Assembly (NCBI RefSeq): GCF_012952295.1 | Contig: NZ_JABBCH010000001.1 | Coordinates: forward strand, 558,001-622,000 | Direction of reading: 5' to 3' | DNA length: 64,000 nucleotides | Origin: Crystallibacter degradans | GTDB lineage: Bacteria > Actinomycetota > Actinomycetes > Actinomycetales > Micrococcaceae | Part shown: positions 7,767 through 16,117 of the stretch, in pieces | Numbering within the stretch: position 1 is the first letter of the stretch | Layout of the letters: each line of letters opens with the position of its first letter | Made by a program: the position numbers and the translations under genes | The notes under the pieces: model-generated | Databases searched by the model: none | What the model was told of the DNA's origin: nothing | What the model saw: only the letters and a program-made list of their open reading frames with translations

Positions 7767-9020
7767 TCAGACGGCAGCCAGGTCGGCGCCGGCGGGGATG
7801 CCGGATTCGTTCACGAGCTTGCGGTAGTGCAGTTGGCGGTCAGCCGGCAGAGCGGCGGTCACCGCGCCGATCAACCGGCCGTCGCGGTAGTAAGCCAGGG
7901 CGGTTCCCTCCCAAGGGCGGGAAGGGTCGCCTTCGAGAACCTCGATGGTGTCGGCCAGAGCGGGGCTGCCCACTCCTTGGATTCGGGTCTTGAAGATGTC
8001 GGTCCAGAAAGACGGCATCGGTGCCGCCGGCTGAGGAACAACGTCGCCCTTGAGGCCCGCCACCAGTGCCGGCGCGGCGATTTTGGCCGTATCGGCCGGA
8101 GTGGCCCAATGCTCGACGCGGCGGGCAGGTCCGCCGGCGCGACGATCCGGATACCGGGCTACGTCGCCCACCGCAACCACATGTTCCGCTCCGAGCACCT
8201 GGAGGTGTTCGTTGCAGAGCGCACCGTCGCTGAGGTCCAGCCCGTTTCCCGCCAGCCACTCGACGTTCGGCAGCGAGCCGACGGCCTCAATAACGACGTC
8301 GGCGGCTACTTCCGTACCGTCCTCGAGCCGGACACCTGCACAGCGCCCGGAGCCTTCGGTGTAGGTTCCGGGCACGTCCAGGAACTCGGTGACCCGTTTG
8401 CCGGCCACACAGTCAATGCCGTGCGTCTGCAGGAAGGTCCGGATGCCCGCGCTCAGTTCGTGACCGAGCGGGCGCTCCATCGGACCGCCGGCCCCCTCGA
8501 TGAGCGTGACCTTGCAGCCGAGGGCGGCAGCTGTCGCGGCCGCCTCGCATCCGATGAAACCGGCGCCGATGACCGCCACCTTGGACCTGGACGTCAGCTC
8601 GCCGTGCAAGGCCAGAGTGTCCTCGAGACGGCGAATCACGTGGCGTCCGGCGGTGGGTCCCGGAACGGGTACTCGCCTGGGTCGGAGCCCGGTGGCAATC
8701 ACCAGTCCGTCGTAGACAAGTTCTTCGCCGCTATCCAACGTCAGTGTGCGGGCCGCGAGATCTGCCGCAGTAACCGCGCATCCGAGCCGCCATTGAATAT
8801 CGGTGGCCGTGCGGCGTTGCCGAAGCTGTACCGCGGCAAGCGCATCCTCGCGGGATCCGGGTGCGGCGAGCAGGTCCTTGGACAGCGGCGGTCGGTTATA
8901 GGGCGGGTGGGTCTCATCGCCGACGACGACGATCTCGTCCTCCCAGCCGGCCGCGCGCAACTGTTCGGCGGCGCGCAGTCCTCCCATCGAGGCTCCGGCG
9001 ATGACTATTCTGCGGCTCAT
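7767..9020 (-). CDS. NAD(P)H:ferredoxin reductase of the P450 electron chain (FAD)
   Basis: 417 residues from ATG 9020 (MSRRIVIAGASMGG), one base past the ferredoxin stop. Flavoprotein of the putidaredoxin/rhodocoxin reductase class: N-terminal FAD site GASMGGLRAAEQL, RPPLSKDLL, second dinucleotide site VIGAGFIGCEAAATAAALG for NAD(P)H, and FAD-binding AVGDVARYP. It passes electrons from NAD(P)H to the adjacent 3Fe-4S ferredoxin for the P450. The C-terminal reductase domain (SFWTDIFKTRIQGVG) is complete. The arrangement P450-ferredoxin-reductase is a full class-I system. Confidence 0.9.
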   Translation of the reverse strand: MSRRIVIAGASMGGLRAAEQLRAAGWEDEIVVVGDETHPPYNRPPLSKDLLAAPGSREDALAAVQLRQRRTATDIQWRLGCAVTAADLAARTLTLDSGEELVYDGLVIATGLRPRRVPVPGPTAGRHVIRRLEDTLALHGELTSRSKVAVIGAGFIGCEAAATAAALGCKVTLIEGAGGPMERPLGHELSAGIRTFLQTHGIDCVAGKRVTEFLDVPGTYTEGSGRCAGVRLEDGTEVAADVVIEAVGSLPNVEWLAGNGLDLSDGALCNEHLQVLGAEHVVAVGDVARYPDRRAGGPARRVEHWATPADTAKIAAPALVAGLKGDVVPQPAAPMPSFWTDIFKTRIQGVGSPALADTIEVLEGDPSRPWEGTALAYYRDGRLIGAVTAALPADRQLHYRKLVNESGIPAGADLAAV

Positions 9021-9021
9021 G

Positions 9022-9213
9022 TCAGTCCTTGAGGAAGATAGCCTGGACCGGACAGACGTCGATGGCTTCCTCCACCTCGTCCAGCAGTGCGTCGTCGAAA
9101 GTTGCCTCGTACTCGAGCTCGCCGTCGGCATTCATCCGGAAAACGTCCGGCGCGGCGATAGCGCACTGGCCGTGGTTGTCGCAGAGGGTGCGGTCTACGT
9201 CGATGGTCTTCAT
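9022..9213 (-). CDS. 3Fe-4S ferredoxin of the P450 system
   Basis: 63 residues, start ATG 9213. Three cluster cysteines are visible: C11 and C17 in CDNHGQC and C54 in DVCPVQAI. The usual second Cys of the first motif is replaced by His (H14), the signature of single 3Fe-4S ferredoxins that serve actinobacterial P450s. It is acidic, as expected for docking to reductase and P450. It lies 40 bp downstream of the P450 gene and 1 bp upstream of the reductase gene. Confidence 0.92.
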   Translation of the reverse strand: MKTIDVDRTLCDNHGQCAIAAPDVFRMNADGELEYEATFDDALLDEVEEAIDVCPVQAIFLKD

Positions 9214-9253
9214 CGGTGTTGTCCTTCCTAAAGTATTGCTGTGTTCAGGGCCG

Positions 9254-10453
9254 CTAGGACCGCTTGGTGAAGCCGATGGGCAGCCGGATCGGACCGGTGT
9301 TGCCCGAGTCCGGCAGCCACTCGTCCCCGCCGGTCAGGTACGGCTGGGCAATGCGGCTGGCCAGCAGCGGCAACGCCTCGCTCATGTCCGCGCGGGCCAC
9401 GAAGTGCCCCAGGCAGTGGTGGACTCCGCCGCCGAACCCGTAGTGCGGAGCGTGCTCGCCGAGCAGGTCCATTTCCGGGTTGGGGAAAGCCTTCGGATCA
9501 GTGCCTGATGACTGGGTGAACAGGTGGACCGTGGTGCCTTTTTCGATGAACAGGTCCTGGTAGGTGAAGTCCTCGACTGCTTCCCGGGTCACCCAAGTAA
9601 CCGTGGGATTGATCCGCATGACTTCTTCGACGGCCTTGCCGCCCAAGTCCGGGCGTTCAGCCAGCAGCTCCCACTGCTCCGGGTTGTGCATGAAGGACTG
9701 CATGGCCAGTCCAAGCTGGTTGCGCGTGGTGTCCATGCCGCCAAAAATCAGCAGGACCAGCGCGTTGCGCAGCTCCTCGTCGCTGAGCCGGTCTCCGTCC
9801 CGGTTGGCCAGTACCAGGCGGCTGACGAAGTCTTCGCCCGGATTGGCCTGGCGGTCCTTGATCAGTCCCTCGGCGTATTCATAGAGCTCGGCGACGGCGG
9901 CGTCCACCTTGTCCAAGTCCTGCTTGAAGGTCACGCCCAGCGCCAGCCCCACGGTGGAGGCCAGCCGGGCGATCGTCGGCCATTCGCTTTCCGGAATGCC
10001 CAGCAGGATGGTCAGCACCCGCGTGGCATAGGGTTCGGCGAAGTCCCGGATGAACTCGCATTCGCCCTTGTCGATGAAGGAGTCGATCAGCTCGTTCGCC
10101 AGGACTTGGAAGCGCGGCACCAGGTCCTTGATCAGCCGGGGAGAGAAGGCCGGGTTGAGCAGGCGCCGGATCCGGTGGTGGTCCTCGCCCTCCAGTACCA
10201 GCAGGTTCTTGGTCCACCAGTCGTAGAAAAGCCCGCCGTGGACGCCGTTGTGCGCCGGCCACTTGGCGCTACCCTGCGAGAGCTTGGGACTCTTGAGCAG
10301 CTTGCTGACCTCGTCATACCGCAGCACGGCGATGCCGTAATTGGTCCGTGCGTACCAGCTCTGCTCCCGGGCTGCCCGCAGCTCTTCGGACTGCATGGCG
10401 AACGATGGATCCGAGATGTTCAGGTAGGGAACCTGGACGGTAGGCGTACTCAT
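9254..10453 (-). CDS. Cytochrome P450
   Basis: 399 residues from ATG 10453 (MSTPTVQVPYLN); the open frame upstream of this is not P450-like. Soluble bacterial P450: I-helix GGMDTT (238-243), ExxR pair E277/R280, heme-ligand motif FGGGVHHCLG with Cys347. It is a monooxygenase fed by the neighbouring ferredoxin and reductase. Linkage to a GS-like ligase and a downstream 5-aminovalerate/glutarate pathway suggests hydroxylation next to nitrogen of a (cyclic) amine, as the CYP151/MorA enzymes do for morpholine, piperidine and pyrrolidine; membership of that subfamily has not been checked. Confidence 0.92.
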   Translation of the reverse strand: MSTPTVQVPYLNISDPSFAMQSEELRAAREQSWYARTNYGIAVLRYDEVSKLLKSPKLSQGSAKWPAHNGVHGGLFYDWWTKNLLVLEGEDHHRIRRLLNPAFSPRLIKDLVPRFQVLANELIDSFIDKGECEFIRDFAEPYATRVLTILLGIPESEWPTIARLASTVGLALGVTFKQDLDKVDAAVAELYEYAEGLIKDRQANPGEDFVSRLVLANRDGDRLSDEELRNALVLLIFGGMDTTRNQLGLAMQSFMHNPEQWELLAERPDLGGKAVEEVMRINPTVTWVTREAVEDFTYQDLFIEKGTTVHLFTQSSGTDPKAFPNPEMDLLGEHAPHYGFGGGVHHCLGHFVARADMSEALPLLASRIAQPYLTGGDEWLPDSGNTGPIRLPIGFTKRS

Positions 10454-10508
10454 GATGTGGAACCTGTTTCTTTCTTTGCTGTTGGAACTGAAAGGCGCGG
10501 CAGCCGCG

Positions 10509-12023
10509 TTAGGGCTTGAGGGAATGTGCCGGCGCGGCGGGGACCGCATCGCCGAAGGGTGCGTCGCCCTTGAGGTAGGGCTTCTTCCACGCCATGTAGA
10601 CCAGGCCGATTACGACGACGCCGACCGCAGAGATCAACACGATGTAGTTGGAGAACCAGCCGGCTTCCGGGGTCCGCGGCCAGGCCATGTTGACCATGCC
10701 GAGCACACCCCAGGTCAGTGCCGCTACGTAGATGGGGGTGCCCCAGGCGCCCAGCTGGAAGGCACCGCGTGGCTTCCAGCCCTTGAGCCGTGCACGCAGC
10801 GCCGCGAGCACCACCATCTGGAAGCCCATGTACATACCCATGGCGGCGAAGGAAATGATGGTGATCAGGGCATCCTCGGAAACCTTGGAGCCGATCACGA
10901 TCAGTGCCGGAACCAGGCCGGCCAGCAGCAGGGCATACGGCGGAACGTGGCGGGTTTCGCTGAACTTGCTGAGCAGTTTGCTGGCGGGAAGAATGCCGTC
11001 ACGGGCCATGGAGTAGGCCAGGCGGGAGGATGCCGCCTGCAGGCTCAGGACGCAGGAAACAAAAGAGATGAGCACGACGGCGAGCACTACCTTGAAGCCG
11101 ACAGGTCCGAAAGCCGAGAGCAGCACGTTGCCGACCGGATCGGCGTCGGCGCCGCTGATCACTGCGCCGAAATCGGGAACGGCAAGGATCAGGGACAGGC
11201 AGACGAACATCGCCGCGAAGCCACCAATGTAGATGGTCATCCGCATAGCCTTCGGGATGGTGCGTCCGGGGTTCGGGACCTCTTCAGCGACGTCGCCGCA
11301 GGCCTCGAACCCGTAGTACTGGTAGATGCCGATCAGTCCCGCCGCCGCAAAGGCGATGAAGTAGTTGCTACCTTCGCCTGCCCCGAAGCTCTGGAACAGT
11401 ACGCCCAGATCGTGTTCGCGGGCCGCCACCATCAGCCAGATACCGACTACCAAAGCGCCGCCCAGCTCGGCGAGCAGGCCGAGCATGGCGACCTTGTTCA
11501 GGACTTTGGTGCCGCCAAGATTCAGCAAGGTCGCCAGCAGGATGACGGCCAGGGCAGCCATGATCACGGAGTTGACACTGCTCTCCATCCCCAGCAGGGA
11601 GCTGAGGAAGGGGCCGGAGCCGTAGGCAACACTGGCAATGGTTGCCAGCAGTGCGCACAGGTACACCCAACCGTTCATCCAGCCCCACTTGCGGCCCCAC
11701 AGTCGGCGGGACCACGGGTACACCCCGCCGGCCACCGGGTAGTTGGAAACAACTTCCCCGAAGACCGTGGCGACCAGCAGCTGGCCGACGCCGACAATGA
11801 TCAGCGACCAAAACATCGGCGGCCCGGCGATTCCGAGCGAGGCTGCGAACAGCGAATAGATACCAACAACGGGGGACAGATAAGTGAAGCCCAGGGACAC
11901 ATTCCCCCAGAACGTCATTTCGCGCTTGAATTGCTGATCGTACGAGTAACCGAGGCTGGCGAGGTGTGCGGCATCTTCATCGATGCCGGTCTCCCCAGCA
12001 GGCTTCGTCATTTCGGCAGACAT
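10509..12023 (-). CDS. APC-family amino acid/amine permease
   Basis: 504 residues, ATG 12023 behind GAGAAGGAGAG. About 12 hydrophobic segments begin after MTFWGNVSLGFTYLSPVVGI; the APC motif GxAGPPMFW is present (SLGIAGPPMFWSLII) and YYGFEACGDVAEEVPNPG is the family loop. Imports an amino acid or amine across the inner membrane, likely with protons. First gene of the eight-gene operon running to 4019; the 55-bp gap to P450 shows no terminator. Being first, it probably brings in the operon substrate. A palindrome lies 84 bp upstream. Confidence 0.88.
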   Translation of the reverse strand: MSAEMTKPAGETGIDEDAAHLASLGYSYDQQFKREMTFWGNVSLGFTYLSPVVGIYSLFAASLGIAGPPMFWSLIIVGVGQLLVATVFGEVVSNYPVAGGVYPWSRRLWGRKWGWMNGWVYLCALLATIASVAYGSGPFLSSLLGMESSVNSVIMAALAVILLATLLNLGGTKVLNKVAMLGLLAELGGALVVGIWLMVAAREHDLGVLFQSFGAGEGSNYFIAFAAAGLIGIYQYYGFEACGDVAEEVPNPGRTIPKAMRMTIYIGGFAAMFVCLSLILAVPDFGAVISGADADPVGNVLLSAFGPVGFKVVLAVVLISFVSCVLSLQAASSRLAYSMARDGILPASKLLSKFSETRHVPPYALLLAGLVPALIVIGSKVSEDALITIISFAAMGMYMGFQMVVLAALRARLKGWKPRGAFQLGAWGTPIYVAALTWGVLGMVNMAWPRTPEAGWFSNYIVLISAVGVVVIGLVYMAWKKPYLKGDAPFGDAVPAAPAHSLKP

Positions 12024-12338
12024 TGCTCTCCTTCTCAACGGTGAGTCAAAGCAGTAAGTCGGATGGAAGCGGTCTGTACCCCAACGCGGAACCCCCATGT
12101 CCCTTCGTGATGCACATCACGTGACCGCGATCACTGAAAAACTCTACTAATGAATGTTTATTCTGGCAAGGGCTGGATCTCGCGCCATCGACCAAGACGG
12201 AAGCAGCGGGCTTCTTCTCGCGTGGAATCAGAGGACTTTCAAAGGCGAGGGACCCGGAAACGGCGCACATTTGCAGCCGCAGACCGGACCAGCAAAAAGC
12301 TTCGCTTCCGACGTATTTTCCCTATCGCTGCATGGATT
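12024..12338. promoter_or_regulatory. Operon leader with palindromic operator candidate
   Basis: Upstream region of the amine operon. It contains GTGATG-CA-CATCAC (12107-12120), a perfect 14-base inverted repeat, followed by a looser CGTGACCGCGATCAC. These would lie near the promoter of the permease gene and are a natural operator for a GntR- or MarR-type protein. The part 12150-12338 contains only overlapping frames without recognisable product. Confidence 0.45.
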
Positions 12339-13229
12339 TCAGAGCACCGGCCAGGCGCGGCGGCTCAGATCGTAGGCTTCCCAGGCACGGGGAACGAGGT
12401 CGAAGGCGGCGTCGCAGATCCGGCGGAGCTGCTCCATACTCCCGGCGGGAAGCTGCTCCGGGCCAGGCACCCGGTCTGGATCGGGATAGCTGTTCCCGAT
12501 GGAAGCAGCCCACTCCAGCCCATGTGAGTACCCGCTGCAGAACTGCCAGACAAAGATCAGCTCGGCCGGCACATCGCCGTCGGAACGCAGGTCCTTCAGG
12601 ATGGCCGTCTGCGTGCGGTTCTTCGTGGCATAGCCCCAGTTACCGCTCGCCTTCCGGCTAAAAACCGGCGGCAGCAGCATCGACTCCGCCGCGTCATTGA
12701 CCGCTTGGCGCAGCCCGTCGAAGTACTCCACGGCGTGGGCATGCTCGCCGGGCCGGAACTCTTCGAGGTAAGCGTCCCAAAAGGACGAGGCATTGAAGAC
12801 CTCCCGAGCGATGAGGACCAGGCTCCGGCGGGAACGTTCGCGCCCATCTTCCGGCAGCAGCGCCCAAAGCACTGTCGTCGCGCACTCGATGATGGTCCGC
12901 ACCAGCGAGTAGGGGGCATGGGTATTCTGCCGGTAATAGACGGGTCCGCCGGGATCTTCGACGAATACCAGCCGCCGCAGCGCGTTGGCGTTGTCCGTGA
13001 CGGCGGCCAGTGACTGCCGGACGATGCGGCTGACACTGTGCGAGGGGGCGAACCGCTCGTCGAGCAGGAACAAGGGAGACTTGGGCTCAATCCGGTCGCC
13101 GTCCGACTCCCGGCACAGCAACGGCGCCAGCTCCCGCAGGCGCGCCAGGATGGCCTGCGCTGCGAGGCTTTCCGCATCCGCCCCGTCCAGCCGGCCCGCA
13201 CAATCAGGGGGAACCTGCGCGTCCTGCAT
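12339..13229 (-). CDS. Conserved-looking hypothetical protein
   Basis: 296 residues. ATG 13229 is preferred because AGGA lies 8 bases upstream; a TTG two codons earlier is the alternative. I do not recognise the family. The sequence is soluble, mostly helical and mildly acidic, with DERFAPSHSVSRIVRQS, YYRQNTHAPYSLVRTIIEC and FVWQFCSGYSHGLEW. No signal peptide, membrane helix or known catalytic motif. It is transcribed toward the amine operon leader and diverges from the permease at 13344, so it sits between the two amine clusters without clear membership in either. Confidence 0.72.
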   Translation of the reverse strand: MQDAQVPPDCAGRLDGADAESLAAQAILARLRELAPLLCRESDGDRIEPKSPLFLLDERFAPSHSVSRIVRQSLAAVTDNANALRRLVFVEDPGGPVYYRQNTHAPYSLVRTIIECATTVLWALLPEDGRERSRRSLVLIAREVFNASSFWDAYLEEFRPGEHAHAVEYFDGLRQAVNDAAESMLLPPVFSRKASGNWGYATKNRTQTAILKDLRSDGDVPAELIFVWQFCSGYSHGLEWAASIGNSYPDPDRVPGPEQLPAGSMEQLRRICDAAFDLVPRAWEAYDLSRRAWPVL

Positions 13230-13269
13230 GGGCAAAATCCTAGTCCCTCGGACAGTCTGACCAGCACGC

Positions 13270-13284
13270 TGGACAATTCATCCA
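13270..13284. promoter_or_regulatory. Candidate PucR operator in front of the second APC permease
   Basis: TGGACAATTCATCCA, an interrupted palindrome (TGGA/TCCA ends) 59 bp upstream of the permease start. The complement of the site at 17740-17754 (TGGACAAACTATCCA) is nearly identical, and that one lies directly between pucR and gabT. The match suggests that the PucR protein at 16118-17668 controls this permease too. Confidence 0.5.
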
Positions 13285-13343
13285 ATTCGGCCTGTGTTTC
13301 AGGTCACTAGGCTTGGGCGCAGTCAAAACAAAAGGATGGAACC

Positions 13344-14795
13344 ATGACCGAACGGCTGGTTGTCAAAACAGCACGGGCCCCGGAAGCCAAGCTCAAGCGC
13401 GTCCTCAGCCACTGGGACACCTTGGCCATCGGCGTCGGCGCGATGATCGGCTTCGGCTGGGTTGTCCTGACCGGCGGCTGGATTGAAGGGGCCGGCACGT
13501 TCGGCGCGGCGGCCGCGATGCTTGCCGGCGGCATCATCATGGCCGTCGTCGGGCTGACCTACGCCGAGCTCGTCGCCGCCATGCCGTTTGCGGGCGGCGA
13601 GCACAACTACCTGCTCCGGTCGATGGGCGCGCGCTGGTCCTTCATCGGGTCCTGGGCGATCACGGGCGGCTACATCACTATTGTGGCGTTCGAGGCGGTG
13701 GCGCTCCCGCGGACCGCGCTGTATCTCTTTCCGGAGCTGAACAAGGTCCGTCTCTGGGAAGTTGCCGGCGCCGAGGTCTATCTCAGCTGGGCGCTGGTAG
13801 GCGTGATTGCCGCCGTCGTTATTACGGCCATCAACATCCTGGGTGTCAAGATCGCCGGCACGGTCCAGCTGTTCGTCATCCTGTTCCTCTTCGCGGTAGG
13901 CGCCCTGCTCCTGTTCGGCTCCACCACTGGCGGCAGCGCGGACAACATGGAACCGTTCTTCAACAACGGCTGGGCCGGTTTCTTCGCCGTACTGGTCATT
14001 GTGCCGTTCATGTTTGTGGGTTTCGACGTGATTCCACAGTCCGCCGAGGAAGTGAACATTCCAGCGAAGAAGGTTGGCAAGCTGGTGGTCATCTCCGTGC
14101 TGATCGCGGCTGTCTGGTACGTCGCCGTCATCCTGACCACCTCGTCGGCCATGCCCGGGTCCGAACTGGCCGCAACGGAACTGGCCACTGCGGATGCCAT
14201 GGGCGCCCTGTTCAACTCCGATCTCATGGCCAAGGTCCTCATCGCCGGCGGCATCGCCGGCATCCTGACCTCATGGAACTCGCTGCTGATGGGCGCATCC
14301 CGACTGCTCTACGCCATGGCGAACTCGGGCATGCTCCCGGCCTGGTTCGGCAAGCTCCATCCGAAGTTCCGCACCCCGGTCAACGCGCTGCTCTTCATCG
14401 GCGGCCTCTCCGTCCTGGCCCCGTTCTTCGGCACGGCGATGCTCGGCTGGCTGGTTGACTCCGGTTCCCCCAGCATTGTCATTGCGTACCTGCTGGTCGG
14501 CATCGCCTTTGTCATCCTGCGCCGGAAAGAGCCGCAGATGGACCGGCCGCTGCGTGTCGGCGGAAAGCGCAACGGCGGCATCTGGATTGGCGGCGCCTCC
14601 GTCCTGCTGTGTGCCGGGCTGCTGAGTCTCTACATCCCGGGAATGCCCGCTGCCATCGGCGGCGCCCCGTGGACCTTGTTCGGCCTATGGTGGGTCCTCG
14701 GTGCCATCTTCCTGTTCCGCATTCCGGCCGGCATCAAGGGCGGCCCGAACGCCGAAGACGAACTGCACGCAAGGCTGGCCGCACGCCGTCGCTGA
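13344..14795 (+). CDS. APC-family permease, probably for 5-aminovalerate/GABA or related amino acid
   Basis: 483 residues, ATG after AAAGGATGGA. Hydrophobic throughout with about 12 membrane segments; typical first-helix APC motif AIGVGAMIGFGWVV, and LTYAELVAAMPFAGGEHNYL in helix 2-3. Cytoplasmic-membrane secondary transporter. It is followed 55 bp later by a CaiB-type CoA-transferase and belongs by context with the GabT/GcdH genes. The substrate is inferred from those neighbours, not from residues. Confidence 0.86.
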   Translation: MTERLVVKTARAPEAKLKRVLSHWDTLAIGVGAMIGFGWVVLTGGWIEGAGTFGAAAAMLAGGIIMAVVGLTYAELVAAMPFAGGEHNYLLRSMGARWSFIGSWAITGGYITIVAFEAVALPRTALYLFPELNKVRLWEVAGAEVYLSWALVGVIAAVVITAINILGVKIAGTVQLFVILFLFAVGALLLFGSTTGGSADNMEPFFNNGWAGFFAVLVIVPFMFVGFDVIPQSAEEVNIPAKKVGKLVVISVLIAAVWYVAVILTTSSAMPGSELAATELATADAMGALFNSDLMAKVLIAGGIAGILTSWNSLLMGASRLLYAMANSGMLPAWFGKLHPKFRTPVNALLFIGGLSVLAPFFGTAMLGWLVDSGSPSIVIAYLLVGIAFVILRRKEPQMDRPLRVGGKRNGGIWIGGASVLLCAGLLSLYIPGMPAAIGGAPWTLFGLWWVLGAIFLFRIPAGIKGGPNAEDELHARLAARRR

Positions 14796-14850
14796 CCCGC
14801 ATGCTGGCTCCCGACACCAGACCTACCGCCGCCCCGGCAGAAGGAATTTC

Positions 14851-16035
14851 ATGAATACCACCGGCTCCCCCGACCCCACGACATCCGGCAAGCTGCCCCT
14901 CGACGGGATCGTCGTCGCGGACTTCTCCCGCGTCCTCGCCGGCCCGCTGGCCACCATGACCCTGGCTGACCTCGGCGCCCGGGTGATCAAGGTGGAACGG
15001 CCCGGGGCCGGGGACGACACCCGCACATGGGGTCCGCCGTACTCGGCCACGGGGGCGACGTACTTCGAGAGCGTGAACCGGAACAAGGAGTCCGTCTGCC
15101 TCGACCTGACCGACGACGGCGACCGCGTGCTGGCGCGGAAGCTCGCCGCCCGGGCCGACGTCCTCGTAGAGAACTTCAAACCGGGCGGGATGGACAAACT
15201 CGGGCTCGGCTATGAAGAACTGAGCCGCGAAAACCCGGGGCTGGTCTACGCCTCCATCACCGGGTTCGGCAGCAGCGGCGGCGCGGACCTGCTCGGCTAC
15301 GACTTCATTGTCCAGGCGCTCGGCGGGCTCATGAGCATCACCGGCGAGGCGGACGGCGGCCCGATGAAGGCCGGCGTCGCCCTGGTGGACGTGCTCACGG
15401 CGAAGGACACGACCATCGGCGTACTGGCGGCGCTGAATGCCAGGGCCGCCACCGGACGCGGTGCGCATCTGGAGCTGAACCTGCTCTCCAGCCTGCAGGG
15501 CGCACTGGCCAACCAGGCCCAGGCGTACCTCGGAGCGGGCAAGGTCCCGGGCCGGATGGGCAACGGGCACCCGTCCATCGTTCCGTACCAGTTGCTCCAG
15601 TGCGAAGACGGGCCGTTGGCGGTGGCGTGCGGCAACGACGGCCAGTTCCGGAAGCTCGCGGCCGTAATCGGTTCGCCCGGGCTCGCCGACGACGAGCGGT
15701 TCGCCACCAACAGCGCCCGCGTGGCCCACCGCGAGGAACTGGTCACGATCCTGGAGGCAGCCCTCGCTACCGCCGGCGCGCAGATCTGGCAGGACAAGCT
15801 CAACAGTGCCGGCGTACCGGCCGGACACGTAGCCGGTATCGACGACGGCCTGCAGTTCGCCGAGTCCCTGGGCCTGAACCCGACCATCGAAGTGCACACG
15901 CCGGACGGCACTCCGGTGGGCCGCCAGGTCCGCCACCCAGCCACCTGGACTCCCCCGCTGCCGCCGCGCACCGCCGCGCCGCCCCAGCTGGGCGAACACG
16001 ACGACGCCGTCCGGGCCTGGCTCGCGGAGAACTGA
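14851..16035 (+). CDS. CaiB/BaiF-family (class III) CoA-transferase, probable glutarate CoA-transferase
   Basis: 394 residues from ATG 14851 (MNTTGSPDPT), SD AGAAGGAA; the longer open frame overlaps the permease and is not used. Family features: LPLDGIVVADFSRVLAGP at the N-terminus, ADLGARVIKVERPGAGDDTR, and a VALVDVLTAKD stretch containing the expected nucleophilic Asp. These enzymes move CoA between acids. With glutaryl-CoA dehydrogenase and a GabT/DavT enzyme nearby, the best guess is glutarate activation from succinyl-CoA, as the mammalian SUGCT does (inference). Ends before a strong hairpin facing pucR. Confidence 0.86.
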   Translation: MNTTGSPDPTTSGKLPLDGIVVADFSRVLAGPLATMTLADLGARVIKVERPGAGDDTRTWGPPYSATGATYFESVNRNKESVCLDLTDDGDRVLARKLAARADVLVENFKPGGMDKLGLGYEELSRENPGLVYASITGFGSSGGADLLGYDFIVQALGGLMSITGEADGGPMKAGVALVDVLTAKDTTIGVLAALNARAATGRGAHLELNLLSSLQGALANQAQAYLGAGKVPGRMGNGHPSIVPYQLLQCEDGPLAVACGNDGQFRKLAAVIGSPGLADDERFATNSARVAHREELVTILEAALATAGAQIWQDKLNSAGVPAGHVAGIDDGLQFAESLGLNPTIEVHTPDGTPVGRQVRHPATWTPPLPPRTAAPPQLGEHDDAVRAWLAEN

Positions 16036-16053
16036 CCCCGCACCTAGCGATGG

Positions 16054-16087
16054 ACGACGACGGCGGGGCGCCACCCGCCGTCGTCGT
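16054..16087. terminator. Strong hairpin between caiB and pucR ends
   Basis: Perfect 14-bp stem: 16054-16067 ACGACGACGGCGGG pairs with 16074-16087 around a 6-base loop. It separates two convergent genes. Immediately after, the 14-base GTCGTCGTTCTGGC is directly repeated (16080s and 16100s), perhaps the trace of a slippage event. Confidence 0.8.
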
Positions 16088-16117
16088 TCTGGCGTTAACG
16101 TCGTCGTCGTTCTGGCT

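Noticed and set aside
7602-9032. A 476-codon open frame opposite the ferredoxin reductase
   Set aside because: No motif, biased composition; the opposite strand is a normal FAD reductase.
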